Assembly (NCBI RefSeq): GCF_001619875.1
Contig: NZ_LRFC01000038.1
Span: 186,001 to 250,000, forward strand
Direction of reading: 5' to 3'
Length of the DNA: 64,000 bases
Source: Fictibacillus phosphorivorans
Lineage (GTDB): Bacteria; Bacillota; Bacilli; Bacillales; Fictibacillaceae
The translations under genes were made by a program, and so were the position numbers. A model generated the notes under the pieces. The model had not been told where the DNA came from. It ran no database searches and saw only the letters and a program-made list of their open reading frames with translations. Shown in pieces: positions 14,706-23,638 of the stretch (positions within the stretch are counted from its first letter, which is position 1; the number at the start of each line of letters is the position of its first letter).

Positions 14706-14758
14706 ATAACCCCTGTTCGAAGGCTGTTGTTTGCAGCCGTTGGACAGGGATTTTTTAT
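14706..14758 (+). terminator. speB terminator
   Basis: CCCTGTTCGAAGGCTG / GCAGCCGTTGGACAGGG stem followed by ATTTTTT. Confidence 0.9.
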
Positions 14759-14810
14759 TGTTGTGGGAGTGTGAATGTCGAGCTGTGTCGAAATGTTTTT
14801 ATTTTGTGAT

Positions 14811-14903
14811 TTAGACTGAATTGGTATCGATTTAGACTTAATTTTTTCTGTAGAGACTTAATAGACCTCCATTTAGACTCAATTTCTCCTCAAAACGACT
14901 TAA
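14811..14903 (+). repeat. 21-nt-period intergenic array C (5 units)
   Basis: AGACT/CGACT cores start at 14813, 14834, 14854, 14875 and 14896: steps of 21, 20, 21 and 21 bases. The unit is about ATTTAGACTTAATT plus variable bases, so the core differs from arrays A, E and G though the spacing is the same. It lies in the convergent gap between speB and the AmiS/UreI gene. Confidence 0.8.
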
Positions 14904-14978
14904 TTGCGTCCTCACAACTCAAACAGCAGACTCCAACACATAAGAAAACCGGCCTCGAAACATCGAGACCGGCGAGCA

Positions 14979-15602
14979 CTAAGCTAATTCTTCAACTAAT
15001 TTTTCTTTTTTAATCGATTTAGCAAACCAAAGCGCTTCTACTACAAAATAAACCATTGATCCGATGCAAACATACGTCCAGATTTCTTGAAGCTTGGGGT
15101 TTTGCCACAGATCAAGCAGCATGAATAGGGAAGGCAGTGTTAACGTCACCCATGATTGAACAAAAGCCACTCTGCCGATGAACGCTTCGTAAGGCTTTTT
15201 AAGTGCAGAAGATAAAAAGAAAAGAAACCATAGAAACGCCCACAGTACCCACGTTAGGGCACTCACAACATCGCCTTCTTGAACGTAAAACACAAGTGCA
15301 TAGACGACAGCCATCATCGCTACCCATAAAGAGTACCAGCCAAGCCCGCTAGAATCGAATCCTTTTAAAATCGTTACCCCTAAATACAGATAGGTAAATC
15401 CAAACAAGAAAACGGCTCCATTATTGAACATCGACCAATTCGATCCATCAGATGTAATAATTAAATAGATCGGTGTGATCACTTGCAACAAGCCCACTAA
15501 TATATTAAAAAACGCGACACTTTTTTCTTCTGCTTTACCTAACAGCATCAAGCTGTTTAGAAATAAAGCTCCACCTGAAAATAGTAATCCGATAGAACCC
15601 AT
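14979..15602 (-). CDS. AmiS/UreI family transporter (urea/amide channel type)
   Basis: A 207-residue membrane protein with about six helices. Signatures: IGLLFSGGALFLNSLMLLGK at the start, VGLLQVITPIYLI, FLFGFTYLYLGV, and LWAFLWFLFF; all are characteristic of AmiS/UreI proteins, which pass urea or short amides. ATG 15602 has GAGGG upstream. No urease or amidase gene is in the window. The nearest urea source here is agmatinase (speB), convergent with it. A perfect palindrome 39 bases upstream of the start may be an operator. Confidence 0.85.
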   Translation of the reverse strand: MGSIGLLFSGGALFLNSLMLLGKAEEKSVAFFNILVGLLQVITPIYLIITSDGSNWSMFNNGAVFLFGFTYLYLGVTILKGFDSSGLGWYSLWVAMMAVVYALVFYVQEGDVVSALTWVLWAFLWFLFFLSSALKKPYEAFIGRVAFVQSWVTLTLPSLFMLLDLWQNPKLQEIWTYVCIGSMVYFVVEALWFAKSIKKEKLVEELA

Positions 15603-15640
15603 AGAAATTCCCTCATCACCTTTGTTATTTTAAACCACGC

Positions 15641-15655
15641 AGAGGTCAGACCTCT
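15641..15655. promoter_or_regulatory. 15-bp perfect palindrome upstream of the AmiS/UreI gene
   Basis: AGAGGTCAGACCTCT is a perfect palindrome around A. Its GT-NNN-AC centre fits the operators of GntR/FadR-type regulators. It also resembles the core of the GGGGTCAGACCCC repeats elsewhere in the window, so a repeat origin is possible. Confidence 0.4.
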
Positions 15656-15753
15656 TACATTAATAAAATATAGTAAATTCCCATGTGTAATGCAATGGAA
15701 ACTTAAAGAAAGATAGTAAGTTAGAACTGACTTAATCGTTTTTTCGCTAAGAT

Positions 15754-15760
15754 TGTCGAA
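15754..15760 (+). promoter_or_regulatory. Spo0A box upstream of the histidine kinase gene
   Basis: TGTCGAA is a perfect 0A box, inside ATTGTCGAATTTTG. A possible -10 TATATT follows at 15767-15772, so a bound Spo0A would sit in the core promoter. Confidence 0.55.
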
Positions 15761-15825
15761 TTTTGTTATATTATTAAGACTTTTTTGCTATAGTTACTGT
15801 AGAGAATTAGAGGGATAAAGGCGGG

Positions 15826-17577
15826 ATGAATGTAATGACAGCGATTTCAAAAAGTTTGATGCATGTTCAAAATTTTATAGATCAGCTTTCTGACGCTGTA
15901 ATACTGGTTGCGTCTAATGATGAAATAGCAGCTGTAAACAAGCACTTTCTGGATCTTACAGAACAAACTGAATTTTCAGCTGGAGGAAAACATATCGATA
16001 AAGTTCTTTTACGCCATGCGAACGGAAGTGAAGGAACCCTTTTAGCTGTGAAGGGTCTTATAAACGTTAAAATGAGTGTGGGCTTTTTGCCGATTCATGA
16101 AGACTTTTACCGTTATTATATCGTAAAAGAGCAGCCTGCTGTCGTTCATTCGTGCCAAGAGCCTCTCATGAAAACATTAATGAACATCGTTCCGGATTTT
16201 ATTGGAATAAAAGATGGGGACGGTCGTTTTGTGTTTGCGAACGAATTTGTAGGTGAGCTATTTGAATTGCCTGGCTTTGATTTTACAGGGAAAACCGATG
16301 CTGATTTAGCTGAGATCATACCAAACTATCGTGATGTTTTTCAATACTGCATCGAGACAGATGAACAAGTATGGCAGGCGAAAGAAATCGTACGGTGTGA
16401 AGAATATGTGCCTGCACGTGATGGCAGAACCCGCTTTTTTGACGTATACAAAGTTCCTGTTTTTCATCCAGATGGATCTCGTAAAAACTTGCTGGTCTTT
16501 GGCCGCGAGATAACGGAAAAGATTGAGTCCCGGATGCTTTTAGAAGAAAGTGAAGCGAGATACAGACTTCTTGCTGAAAACGCAATGGACATGATCACAA
16601 CGCATAAGGTGGATGGGACGTTCACGTATGTTTCTCCTGCTTCTTATGCCCTATTAGGAAAAAAACCGGAAGATATCCTAGGAGATACAGGTTATGGGAT
16701 GCTTCACCCTGATGATGAAGAGATTTCAAGAAAAGCACATGACGAATTGATTCAAGGACCTTGCACAAAAACGATTCCTTTTCGATTGCAGCATAAAGAC
16801 GGTCAATACATTTGGCTTGAAACATCGTGTAAAAGTATTACAGATGACACTGGAAAAGTGGTCGAAATCATTGGGGTTACCCGTGACATTTCAGAAAGAA
16901 AAAAATCAGAAGATCTGCTTCGTCAGTCGGACAAGCTTTCCATTGTCGGACAGATGGCGGCTTCTGTAGCACATGAAATTAGAAATCCGCTAACTTCCCT
17001 AAAAGGGTTTGTTCAATTATTACAAGAAAGTGAACAGCTTGATGCATCCAACTATTACAACATTATGGATAAAGAATTGAACCGGATCGATCAGATTATG
17101 GGGCAGTTGTTATTGCTTGCAAAACCACAAGTAAGAACGTATAAGAAGGTATGTTTAAAAGAGATCGTTGAATTTGTTAAATCTCTTCTTCAGCCTGAAG
17201 CGATTGTTCAAAACGTACAGTTCAACACGGAGATGACTGAGAGTTTGCCGTTGATCTATGCCGAAGAAAACGAATTGAAGCAAGTGTTGATCAATGTGCT
17301 GAAAAATGCAATCGACTCGATGGCGAATGGCGGGGAGATTACAATACGTGGAGAAGTAATCGACGGAAACATTCATGTGTCTGTAAAAGATCAAGGCTGT
17401 GGAATACCAGCCGAGCGGATTCAAAAAATGTGTGAGCCTTTTTATACGACAAAAGAAAAGGGCACGGGTCTCGGATTAATGGTCAGTTCAAAAATCATGA
17501 AAGAACATAAAGGAAAACTTCATTTTAGTAGCATAGAAGGTAAGGGGACGACGGTCTCTATGATCTTACCTCTTTAA
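15826..17577 (+). CDS. PAS-domain sensor histidine kinase, sporulation-kinase-like
   Basis: A 583-residue soluble kinase with no membrane helix. A short N-terminal PAS-like region is followed by a PAS domain (~120-230, MNIVPDFIGIKDGDGRFVFA), a second PAS/PAC (~245-355, ending VTRDISERKKSED), a HisKA domain with MAASVAHEIRNPLTSLKGF (phospho-His) and a HATPase with NVLKNAIDSM, DQGCGIP and KGTGLGLMVS boxes. Architecture matches the cytosolic sporulation kinases KinA/KinE, which feed the Spo0F phosphorelay; spo0F is 31 kb away. No response regulator is adjacent. A perfect 0A box lies 66 bases upstream. ATG 15826 is used; ATG 15835 is the better-spaced alternative behind AAAGGCGGG. Confidence 0.85.
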   Translation: MNVMTAISKSLMHVQNFIDQLSDAVILVASNDEIAAVNKHFLDLTEQTEFSAGGKHIDKVLLRHANGSEGTLLAVKGLINVKMSVGFLPIHEDFYRYYIVKEQPAVVHSCQEPLMKTLMNIVPDFIGIKDGDGRFVFANEFVGELFELPGFDFTGKTDADLAEIIPNYRDVFQYCIETDEQVWQAKEIVRCEEYVPARDGRTRFFDVYKVPVFHPDGSRKNLLVFGREITEKIESRMLLEESEARYRLLAENAMDMITTHKVDGTFTYVSPASYALLGKKPEDILGDTGYGMLHPDDEEISRKAHDELIQGPCTKTIPFRLQHKDGQYIWLETSCKSITDDTGKVVEIIGVTRDISERKKSEDLLRQSDKLSIVGQMAASVAHEIRNPLTSLKGFVQLLQESEQLDASNYYNIMDKELNRIDQIMGQLLLLAKPQVRTYKKVCLKEIVEFVKSLLQPEAIVQNVQFNTEMTESLPLIYAEENELKQVLINVLKNAIDSMANGGEITIRGEVIDGNIHVSVKDQGCGIPAERIQKMCEPFYTTKEKGTGLGLMVSSKIMKEHKGKLHFSSIEGKGTTVSMILPL

Positions 17578-17579
17578 TC

Positions 17580-17618
17580 ATATGAGCTGGCTCTGTCATG
17601 GAGTCAGCTTATTTTTGT
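17580..17618 (+). terminator. Terminator after the histidine kinase gene
   Basis: GCTGGCTC / GAGTCAGC stem followed by TTATTTTT. Confidence 0.75.
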
Positions 17619-17739
17619 AATGAAAATTTATAACACAGAAGTATTTATCTCTTTTATTTTTACAATATCCAAAATTTACTACACGAAAATGATATACTTG
17701 TCTCAAGTAAGAATGTTCTTATTTATAGGAGGGGATATT

Positions 17740-18594
17740 ATGGCTGATGAGTACGAGAATGAGATCACTAATTATTATTCGTTGAAGTCTGTTTCCCATA
17801 AAATGTTCGACTTAATTAGTAAACAACTGAATGTTAAAACTACATATGTAACAAGGAGGGGGAAAAGGGCGATTACGGTCCTAAGCTCCTTTAATGAAGA
17901 AGAGGAAATAATTACTGAGGGTTACAGTGTAGAATATGGAGAAACGTATTGCCGTTTAATCATTATGAACGAAGGCAACACGATGCATACAAAAAACTTA
18001 ATGACCGATGCAAGAACACGAGAGTTAGAGGTAACAGGTCAATTAAAAATTAAAGGTTTCTTAGGTGTAACACTAAAAGATTTAAAAGGGAATGTCTTTG
18101 GCACTCTTTGCGTGATGGATCGAAAGGAAAGAGAGTTTTCGGAAAGTGATGTAAACTATCTTCACTCGATAGCGGGCATTTTGTCACACATTATCGAACT
18201 CGATGAAACAAAACATCATATGGGATTCTTAAGTGTTCCAATCATCCCGCTGACAGAAGGAGTATCCATTCTTTCTTTGCAAGGCATTGTAGATGAGATC
18301 CGCTCAGAACAGATCATAAGTGATGTTCTTCATAATGCGGCAGAAAGTGACATCGATTTCTTTATCATTGATTTATCTAAACTATATATTCAGGATAACC
18401 GTTTTCCAAAAGTGTTGTTTACACTGATCAACGCTCTACATTTGATGGGAGTAGAAACGATTATAACGGGAGTGTCTCCTGCATTTGCTCATGAGCAAGT
18501 CTATCATTTCGATTTGACGAACGTGAAAACAAAGTATGTAAATAACATTCAATCTGCACTAGACTACATAGGTTATCATTTAGTTGAAAAATAG
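17740..18594 (+). CDS. GAF-STAS domain protein (RsbR-like co-antagonist type)
   Basis: A 284-residue soluble protein. Residues ~10-155 resemble a GAF sensor (TYVTRRGKRAITVLSSFNEE, then GFLGVTLKDLKGNVFGTLCV). Residues ~165-280 are a STAS domain (IIPLTEGVSILSLQGIVDEI, then DFFIIDLSKLYIQD and HLMGVETIITGVSPAFA), like the C-terminal part of RsbR stressosome proteins. In canonical RsbR the phosphorylated Thr pair lies in DISGVPxxDT; here that region reads DLSKLYIQDN, without the usual threonine. It may act outside the stressosome. ATG 17740 follows AGGAGGGG. It lies next to the PAS kinase. Confidence 0.75.
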   Translation: MADEYENEITNYYSLKSVSHKMFDLISKQLNVKTTYVTRRGKRAITVLSSFNEEEEIITEGYSVEYGETYCRLIIMNEGNTMHTKNLMTDARTRELEVTGQLKIKGFLGVTLKDLKGNVFGTLCVMDRKEREFSESDVNYLHSIAGILSHIIELDETKHHMGFLSVPIIPLTEGVSILSLQGIVDEIRSEQIISDVLHNAAESDIDFFIIDLSKLYIQDNRFPKVLFTLINALHLMGVETIITGVSPAFAHEQVYHFDLTNVKTKYVNNIQSALDYIGYHLVEK

Positions 18595-18654
18595 TGTATA
18601 GGGGACTGGCTTTCAATTTGGGGAGTTGATCGTTTTTGTTTGTCGATTTTTGTA

Positions 18655-18707
18655 AACTCGCTGATATATTACGGAAGCTCGCCGTATTTTATCTGTTTCT
18701 CGCCGTA
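18655..18707 (+). repeat. 21-nt-period intergenic array D (3 units)
   Basis: CTCGCYG cores at 18657, 18678 and 18699 (ACTCGCTGATA, GCTCGCCGTATT, TCTCGCCGTATT) are exactly 21 bases apart. It lies about 60 bases after the GAF-STAS gene, in a convergent gap. Confidence 0.75.
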
Positions 18708-18757
18708 TTATGTCCCATATTTATTAATTTGTTTCCGATTGTAACTTACCTTCGTCA

Positions 18758-18795
18758 TAAAAAAGGCTTTTCACCTCTTAAAAGTGAAAAGCCAC
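18758..18795 (-). terminator. Terminator of the oxidoreductase gene
   Basis: GGCTTTTCAC / GTGAAAAGCC with a 9-base loop, followed on the minus strand by TTTTTTATG. Confidence 0.9.
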
Positions 18796-18835
18796 ATAAT
18801 TTATTATCCATATTTAGGCTAGTATCAAAAAAACT

Positions 18836-19849
18836 CTACACACTCTCCGGCTCAGCCACTTTTACGAGCTGTTTTCCTGTGTTTTCACCTGAAAACAGTC
18901 CTAAAAACGCATCAATCGTGTTCTCGAAGCCGTCCACGATGTTTTCGCTGTATGAAAGTTTGCCTTCTTTTAGCCATTTCGCAAGTTCGATCGCGCCTTC
19001 CTCAAAATGAGCTGCATAATCGCTCACGATGAAGCCTTTCATCAAGGCGCTGTTAATCAGAAGCTGACTTTGCATGCGTGGGCCCACATCTGCTTTTTCT
19101 AAATTATAAAGAGCGATCTGCCCGCAGACAGGGATTCGTGCACCTTTGTTGATCAAGGCGATTACGCTGTCGGAAATTTCACCGCCAACATTATCAAAAT
19201 ATACATCAACGCCATTTGGGCATGCGGCTTTCAATGATTCATACACATTTTCCGTTTTATAGTTGATGGCAGCATCAAAGCCTAGTTCGTCCTTCAAATA
19301 AGAGATTTTCTCATCTGAACCCGCTATTCCGACTACACGCGCGCCTTTTATTTTAGCGATCTGGCCGACGATTGTTCCAACGGCACCAGCTGCACCGCTG
19401 ACAACAACCGTTTCACCTTCTTGTGGATCACCGATATCTAGCAAACCGAAATAAGCCGTTAAACCTGTCATGCCGAGGACACCAAGGTTTGCCGTTAATG
19501 GAGCAATCGAAGGATCAAGCTTTCGAACTTCAGCATCGCTTGCGACATTATAAGTTTGCCAGTTGAGGTTTCCAATTACAAAATCGCCTTCAGCCAGTTC
19601 TCCAGAGCGAGATTCCACAACTTGTCCAACAACGCCTCCAGAGATCGGCTCATTTAAGGCAAATGGAGGGACGTAGGACTTGCGGTCACTCATGCGTCCT
19701 CTCATGTAAGGATCCACTGAAAGGTAGATGGTCTTCAAAAGCACCTGATCATTTTTAAGCTCAGGGATGGATGCTTCTTCATAGTGAAAGTCACTTTTTT
19801 GCGGAGTTCCTTTGGGGCGGTTCACCAGTATAATTTTTTCGTTTTTCAT
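18836..19849 (-). CDS. NADP-dependent oxidoreductase, zinc-free MDR type (YfmJ/CurA-like)
   Basis: About 337 residues. The opening KIILVNRPKGTPQKSDF and the motif TIYLSVDPYMRGRMSD are typical of leukotriene B4 dehydrogenase/curcumin-reductase-type proteins. GLTAYFGLLDIGDPQEGETV and VVSGAAGAVGTIVGQIAK give the Rossmann NADPH site. The zinc ligands of alcohol dehydrogenases are absent. It should reduce the alkene bond of alpha,beta-unsaturated carbonyls in the cytosol. AGGAGG precedes two adjacent ATGs; 19849 has better spacing than 19852. Confidence 0.85.
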   Translation of the reverse strand: MKNEKIILVNRPKGTPQKSDFHYEEASIPELKNDQVLLKTIYLSVDPYMRGRMSDRKSYVPPFALNEPISGGVVGQVVESRSGELAEGDFVIGNLNWQTYNVASDAEVRKLDPSIAPLTANLGVLGMTGLTAYFGLLDIGDPQEGETVVVSGAAGAVGTIVGQIAKIKGARVVGIAGSDEKISYLKDELGFDAAINYKTENVYESLKAACPNGVDVYFDNVGGEISDSVIALINKGARIPVCGQIALYNLEKADVGPRMQSQLLINSALMKGFIVSDYAAHFEEGAIELAKWLKEGKLSYSENIVDGFENTIDAFLGLFSGENTGKQLVKVAEPESV

Positions 19850-19992
19850 CATAATCCTCCTCACATGAAAATCTTCCTCTTCAATCATACGTCAATACTC
19901 TCTCTCTAACCAAGTCATCCACTCATGAAAACATACTTTTAGGTTAATTTTACCTATTAAACAAACGAATTTTTAAAAAGACACCCATAAGG

Positions 19993-20022
19993 TTGAAGCG
20001 AGGCATTGAAATCTTTTATAAT
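19993..20022 (+). promoter_or_regulatory. Sigma-A promoter of ywiB-argS
   Basis: TTGAAG (19993-19998), 18 bases, TATAAT (20017-20022). Confidence 0.7.
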
Positions 20023-20065
20023 AGGTAAGTTAAAGAGGTACACCAAAAAAGGAAGTGTTGTTCGC

Positions 20066-20506
20066 ATGGATCAAGATACGGAATTGTCTGTTGCGCTTAC
20101 GATAAGTTCAGAAGTCCATTTTAGCGGTGAAAAAGAAAAGCATTACACCGAGACAGAAGGTAAGCTTTATAAAAGAGGGGACGTCACCTATCTTCAGTAC
20201 AAGGAAGAGATAGAGGGTGCAGGTTCTGTCAATAATGTGATTAAGATTACGCACGCTGGAATTCTGATCATTCGCTCAGGCAGTGTATCTATGAAACAGA
20301 AATATTTAATTGGCCAGACAACAAAAGGCATGTACGACAGCCCATATGGCCAGCTATGGATGGAAACGACCACACATGAAATGAATTTCCGATGGAATCA
20401 GCAAAACCAGACGGGTGATCTGAAACTCTCGTACGAGCTGGTTCTTCAGGGTGAACATACAGGAACACATCAAATTAAGATTAATTTTCAGGAGGCAAAA
20501 GCATGA
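20066..20506 (+). CDS. ywiB: DUF1934 family beta-barrel protein YwiB
   Basis: About 146 residues. The middle part [20 protein letters not shown], then [19 protein letters not shown] and a final [19 protein letters not shown] match DUF1934/YwiB, a small calycin-like beta-barrel. The precise role is unknown. The gene overlaps argS by four bases (ATGA), so the two are translationally coupled as in B. subtilis. I place the start at ATG 20066 (GGAAG ten bases upstream); an ATG at 20006 falls within the promoter -10 neighbourhood and is unlikely. Confidence 0.85.
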   Translation: MDQDTELSVALTISSEVHFSGEKEKHYTETEGKLYKRGDVTYLQYKEEIEGAGSVNNVIKITHAGILIIRSGSVSMKQKYLIGQTTKGMYDSPYGQLWMETTTHEMNFRWNQQNQTGDLKLSYELVLQGEHTGTHQIKINFQEAKA

Positions 20507-22173
20507 ATATCCTTGACCAGGTCAAGAATCTGTTAAAAGAAGAGATTGAAGAAGCGGTCGTAAAAGCAGGACTCGCGAAAAAAGAAGAACTGCCAGCAGT
20601 CGTTCTTGAGGTTCCGAAAGATAAAGCAAACGGTGACTTTGCGACGAACATGGCGATGCAATTGGCGCGTATCGCAAAAAAAGCACCTCGTATGATCGCT
20701 GACGAATTAGTGGCTAACTTTGATAAAAGTAAAGCGTCTATCGCAAAGGTTGAAATCGCAGGTCCTGGATTCATCAACTTTTATATGGATAACTCATACT
20801 TAACAGAGCTTGTACCAACTGTCTTAAAAGCAGGCAAGGATTATGGGCGCACTGAGCATGGCGGAGGCAAAAAAGTTCAAGTTGAGTTCGTATCTGCAAA
20901 CCCGACAGGAACACTCCACTTGGGCCATGCCCGTGGTGCAGCAGTTGGTGATACGATCTGCAACATCCTAGATTATGCTGGATATAGTGTTTCCCGTGAA
21001 TTCTATATCAACGATGCTGGAAACCAGATCAACAATTTAGCAACGTCTATTGAAGCGCGCTACTTCCAGGCGCTAGGCAAAGATAAAGAGATGCCAGAAG
21101 ACGGCTATCATGGTGCTGATATTATTGAATTCGGTAAAGAACTTGCAGAAGAGTACGGCGATTCATGGCTGGATAAAGAAGAAGCTGAACGCGTTAGCTT
21201 TTTCCGTGAATACGGTCTTACACGTGAATTAGAAAAGCTGAAAGAAGACCTTGCTGAATTCCGCGTGGATTTTGATGTGTGGTTCTCAGAAACTTCTCTT
21301 TATAAAAACGGAAAAATTGATGCAGCACTGAATAAGCTAAAAGCTAAAGGTGTTGTTTATGAAGAAGAAGGAGCAACATGGTTCCGTACGACAGATTACG
21401 ATGATGACAAAAACCGTGTACTGATCAAGAATGATGGGTCTTACACGTACTTAACGCCGGATATCGCGTATCACAACGATAAGTTTGAGCGTGGCTTTGA
21501 AAAGCTGATCAATATTTGGGGAGCAGACCACCACGGTTACATTCCGCGTATGAAAGCAGCGATTCAAGCGCTTGGTTATGATAAAGAACAGCTTGATGTC
21601 ATGATCATTCAGCTCGTTTCTCTTTTCCAAAACGGAGAAAAAGTTCGTATGAGTAAGCGTACGGGTAAAGCTGTTACACTTCGTGAATTGATGGAAGAAG
21701 TGGGCATCGACGCAACTCGTTATTTCTTTGCGATGCGTTCCAATGATACACATCTTGATTTTGATATGGACTTAGCCGTTTCTAAATCAAACGAAAACCC
21801 TGTATTCTATGTACAATACGCACATGCGCGCGTTTGCAGCATGCTTCGTCAAGGGGAAGAGATGGGACTTTCTTATGATGGAGATCTGGATTTATCAAAG
21901 ATCGATTCTGAGAAAGAGTTCGAGCTATTGAAAAAGATCGGGGAATTCCCGGCCGTTATTAATGAAGCGGCTGAAAAACTTCTTACACACCGCGTAACAA
22001 ACTATGTATTTGAGCTTGCATCTGCTCTTCATAGCTTCTATAACGCTGAGCGTGTACTGGATCCTGAAAATAAAGAAAAATCACAAGCACGTTATGCTTT
22101 GATGAAAGCCACTCAAGTGACGATCGAGAATGCATTAAACATCGTGGGCGTAGAAGCGCCAGAACGTATGTAA
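20503..22173 (+). CDS. argS: Arginyl-tRNA synthetase
   Basis: 556 residues, normal for the family. Class I signature HIGH appears as HLGH within [14 protein letters not shown] (residues ~125-140), and KMSKS as RMSKRTGK (residue ~385). It charges tRNA-Arg in the cytosol, with the N-terminal Add-1 tRNA-binding domain (residues 1-90) and a C-terminal DALR anticodon-binding domain ([12 protein letters not shown]). Starts with ATG 20503 overlapping the ywiB stop; AGGAGG lies eight bases upstream inside ywiB. A strong terminator follows. Confidence 0.97.
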   Translation: MNILDQVKNLLKEEIEEAVVKAGLAKKEELPAVVLEVPKDKANGDFATNMAMQLARIAKKAPRMIADELVANFDKSKASIAKVEIAGPGFINFYMDNSYLTELVPTVLKAGKDYGRTEHGGGKKVQVEFVSANPTGTLHLGHARGAAVGDTICNILDYAGYSVSREFYINDAGNQINNLATSIEARYFQALGKDKEMPEDGYHGADIIEFGKELAEEYGDSWLDKEEAERVSFFREYGLTRELEKLKEDLAEFRVDFDVWFSETSLYKNGKIDAALNKLKAKGVVYEEEGATWFRTTDYDDDKNRVLIKNDGSYTYLTPDIAYHNDKFERGFEKLINIWGADHHGYIPRMKAAIQALGYDKEQLDVMIIQLVSLFQNGEKVRMSKRTGKAVTLRELMEEVGIDATRYFFAMRSNDTHLDFDMDLAVSKSNENPVFYVQYAHARVCSMLRQGEEMGLSYDGDLDLSKIDSEKEFELLKKIGEFPAVINEAAEKLLTHRVTNYVFELASALHSFYNAERVLDPENKEKSQARYALMKATQVTIENALNIVGVEAPERM

Positions 22174-22191
22174 TAGAGAGATTAAGTTAAG

Positions 22192-22222
22192 AAAACCTGT
22201 CTGCAGACAGGTTTTTTCTTTT
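22192..22222 (+). terminator. argS terminator
   Basis: AACCTGTC / GACAGGTT around TGCA, followed by TTTTTTCTTTTT. Confidence 0.92.
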
Positions 22223-22253
22223 TGAGGAGAGGGTCCTTGCTGGTCTTGAAAGA

Positions 22254-22508
22254 AGTTGATTTCCGTTCCATGTGCTCGCTTTCCGCGGGGCAGGCGGTGA
22301 GCCACATTTGTTCGTTTCACTTTTAAGTGTCTCACCTGTCTAGTTGCAGTGGCTAGCCCCTCGAGGTCAAAAGTTAAACGGTCATGAAGGCAAAGAGCGC
22401 CTTCCTGGCCCATTCATCTTTTGCTTGTCGGGGCTAAACGAGCCACTTCCACTTTTCGGACTGCCCGCCTGTCCCGCAGGAGTCTCGCACCTTGCACTCC
22501 AATCAACT
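22254..22508 (-). repeat. MITE-like palindromic repeat, copy 3, interrupted
   Basis: Reverse-orientation copy with intact outer ends (AGTTGATTTCC at 22254 and CCAATCAACT at 22508). It is split within the CACCTG/CCCGCCTG block by the 122-bp element at 22339-22460. CTG occurs on both sides of the insert (22336-22338 and 22461-22463), consistent with a 3-bp duplication. Confidence 0.85.
22339..22460. mobile_element. Second palindromic element nested inside MITE copy 3
   Basis: 122 bp beginning TCTAGTTGCAGTGGCTAGCC and ending in GCCACTTCCACTTTTCGGA. The arms AGTGGCTAGCCCC and GGGGCTAAACGAGCCACT are imperfect inverted repeats; an inner hairpin GAAGGCAAAGAGCGCCTTC sits in the middle. It codes for nothing. 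I recall very similar segments in other Bacillaceae genomes, so it is probably a separate non-autonomous repeat family. Confidence 0.75.
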
Positions 22509-22509
22509 A

Positions 22510-22805
22510 GTCAATGAAGGAAAAAATAAAGAAATGACAGGAACTAAACCATTCAGTTTAACTTCAATATTTACAATGATTAAAACAGCTATGTACTTCT
22601 TCTAATGATTTCTCAAGCCTACAGTATTACCTTTTTTACGCTTACCCTTGCGTTTTTAATGGCTAGTGCAAATCGCGCTAATCTTTCGCGTTACCTGTTT
22701 TCTACATGCAGCAGCGGTTTGCGAACCTAGAGAATGGCAAAAAGGGATTTTCCAGCTTTTTCTTGAATTCTAATAAAGCACATTATTCCTCAGGAGGTTA
22801 CTCGA
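22510..22805. other. Gap upstream of the DinB gene, no gene recognised
   Basis: About 300 bases. The minus strand between about 22720 and 22620 can be read as RERLARFALAIKNARVSVKK, which looks protein-like but has no start or upstream continuation. It may be a decayed gene end. No terminator or riboswitch seen. Confidence 0.35.
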
Positions 22806-23372
22806 ATGACAACATCCAACAAAAGCCCTTTCGTTATTGGACAGATCGAAGGGTATTCAAAAGAATTTTCTAACCTGATTTCCATGATGAATTACGCGAG
22901 GGAGACTACGATTTGGGAAGTGCAAAATTTATCTGTAGAAGAACTTGATTTTAGAATCAATGGAACGGGTAACTCGATCGGCATGCTGCTTGCTCATTTT
23001 GTTGCCGTAGAAAAGATCTATCAATTTTTAACAATTAATGGAAAAGATCTGCCTGACGAGGAGGTTGATCGTTATGCAGATACTCTTCAGCCCGCACTCG
23101 ATTTAGGCGAAGCGGGGACGATCATTAATGGAAATACAGCTGAATTTTATTTAGAAGACTTAAAGAAGACCCGTGAAATCACACTTAAACATTTTCAGAA
23201 CCTTCCAGATTCGTGGTTATATGAAACGACGCCTTGGTGGAATAATGAGCTCAGCAATAATTATTTTAAGTGGTTTCATGTTTTTGAAGACGAAATCAAT
23301 CACCGTGGACAGATACGAATCATTAAAAAACAGTATGAACGAGCGAACAACTCAACGACATCTCAAGCTTAA
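22806..23372 (+). CDS. DinB/DUF664 family protein
   Basis: 188 residues with a four-helix-bundle composition. The putative metal ligands are His in MLLAHFVAVEKIYQFL and the pair in WFHVFEDEINHRGQIR near the C-terminus, the usual three-His pattern of the DinB superfamily (which includes bacillithiol and mycothiol transferases). The exact reaction is unknown. ATG 22806 follows CAGGAGG at good spacing. Confidence 0.8.
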   Translation: MTTSNKSPFVIGQIEGYSKEFSNLISMMNYARETTIWEVQNLSVEELDFRINGTGNSIGMLLAHFVAVEKIYQFLTINGKDLPDEEVDRYADTLQPALDLGEAGTIINGNTAEFYLEDLKKTREITLKHFQNLPDSWLYETTPWWNNELSNNYFKWFHVFEDEINHRGQIRIIKKQYERANNSTTSQA

Positions 23373-23460
23373 TTGCGATGAAATAGGGATATTGTAATAA
23401 GAACGTGCCATATTAATAAGAGATAGGTTTGGAATCTCGTTTGAATGAGGGGGTACATAC

Positions 23461-23631
23461 ATGAAGTTAATCTTATTATCATTGATAACAGGCGCCCTCG
23501 TAGGCTTTGTTTTTGCCCTGTTAAAGCTGCCGATCCCAGCACCGCCTGCATTGCCAGGAATCATGGGAATCGTCGGCATCTATATAGGCTATCAAGTATA
23601 CATTTGGATGGCAGGAACCTTTTTAAAGTGA
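23461..23631 (+). CDS. XapX domain small membrane protein
   Basis: A 56-residue frame. MKLILLSLITGALVGFVFAL begins the first helix, then LKLPIPAPPALPGIMGIVGI and YIGYQVY form the second. The KLPIPAPPALPGIMGI motif is diagnostic for XapX proteins, of unknown function. GAGGGGG precedes ATG 23461. It ends 7 bases before the hydrolase start, so the two are likely cotranscribed. Confidence 0.85.
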   Translation: MKLILLSLITGALVGFVFALLKLPIPAPPALPGIMGIVGIYIGYQVYIWMAGTFLK

Positions 23632-23638
23632 GGAACAT

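Noticed and set aside
22620-22720. Protein-like stretch RERLARFALAIKNARVSVKK on the minus strand
   Set aside because: No start codon, ribosome site or upstream continuity; at best a decayed fragment.
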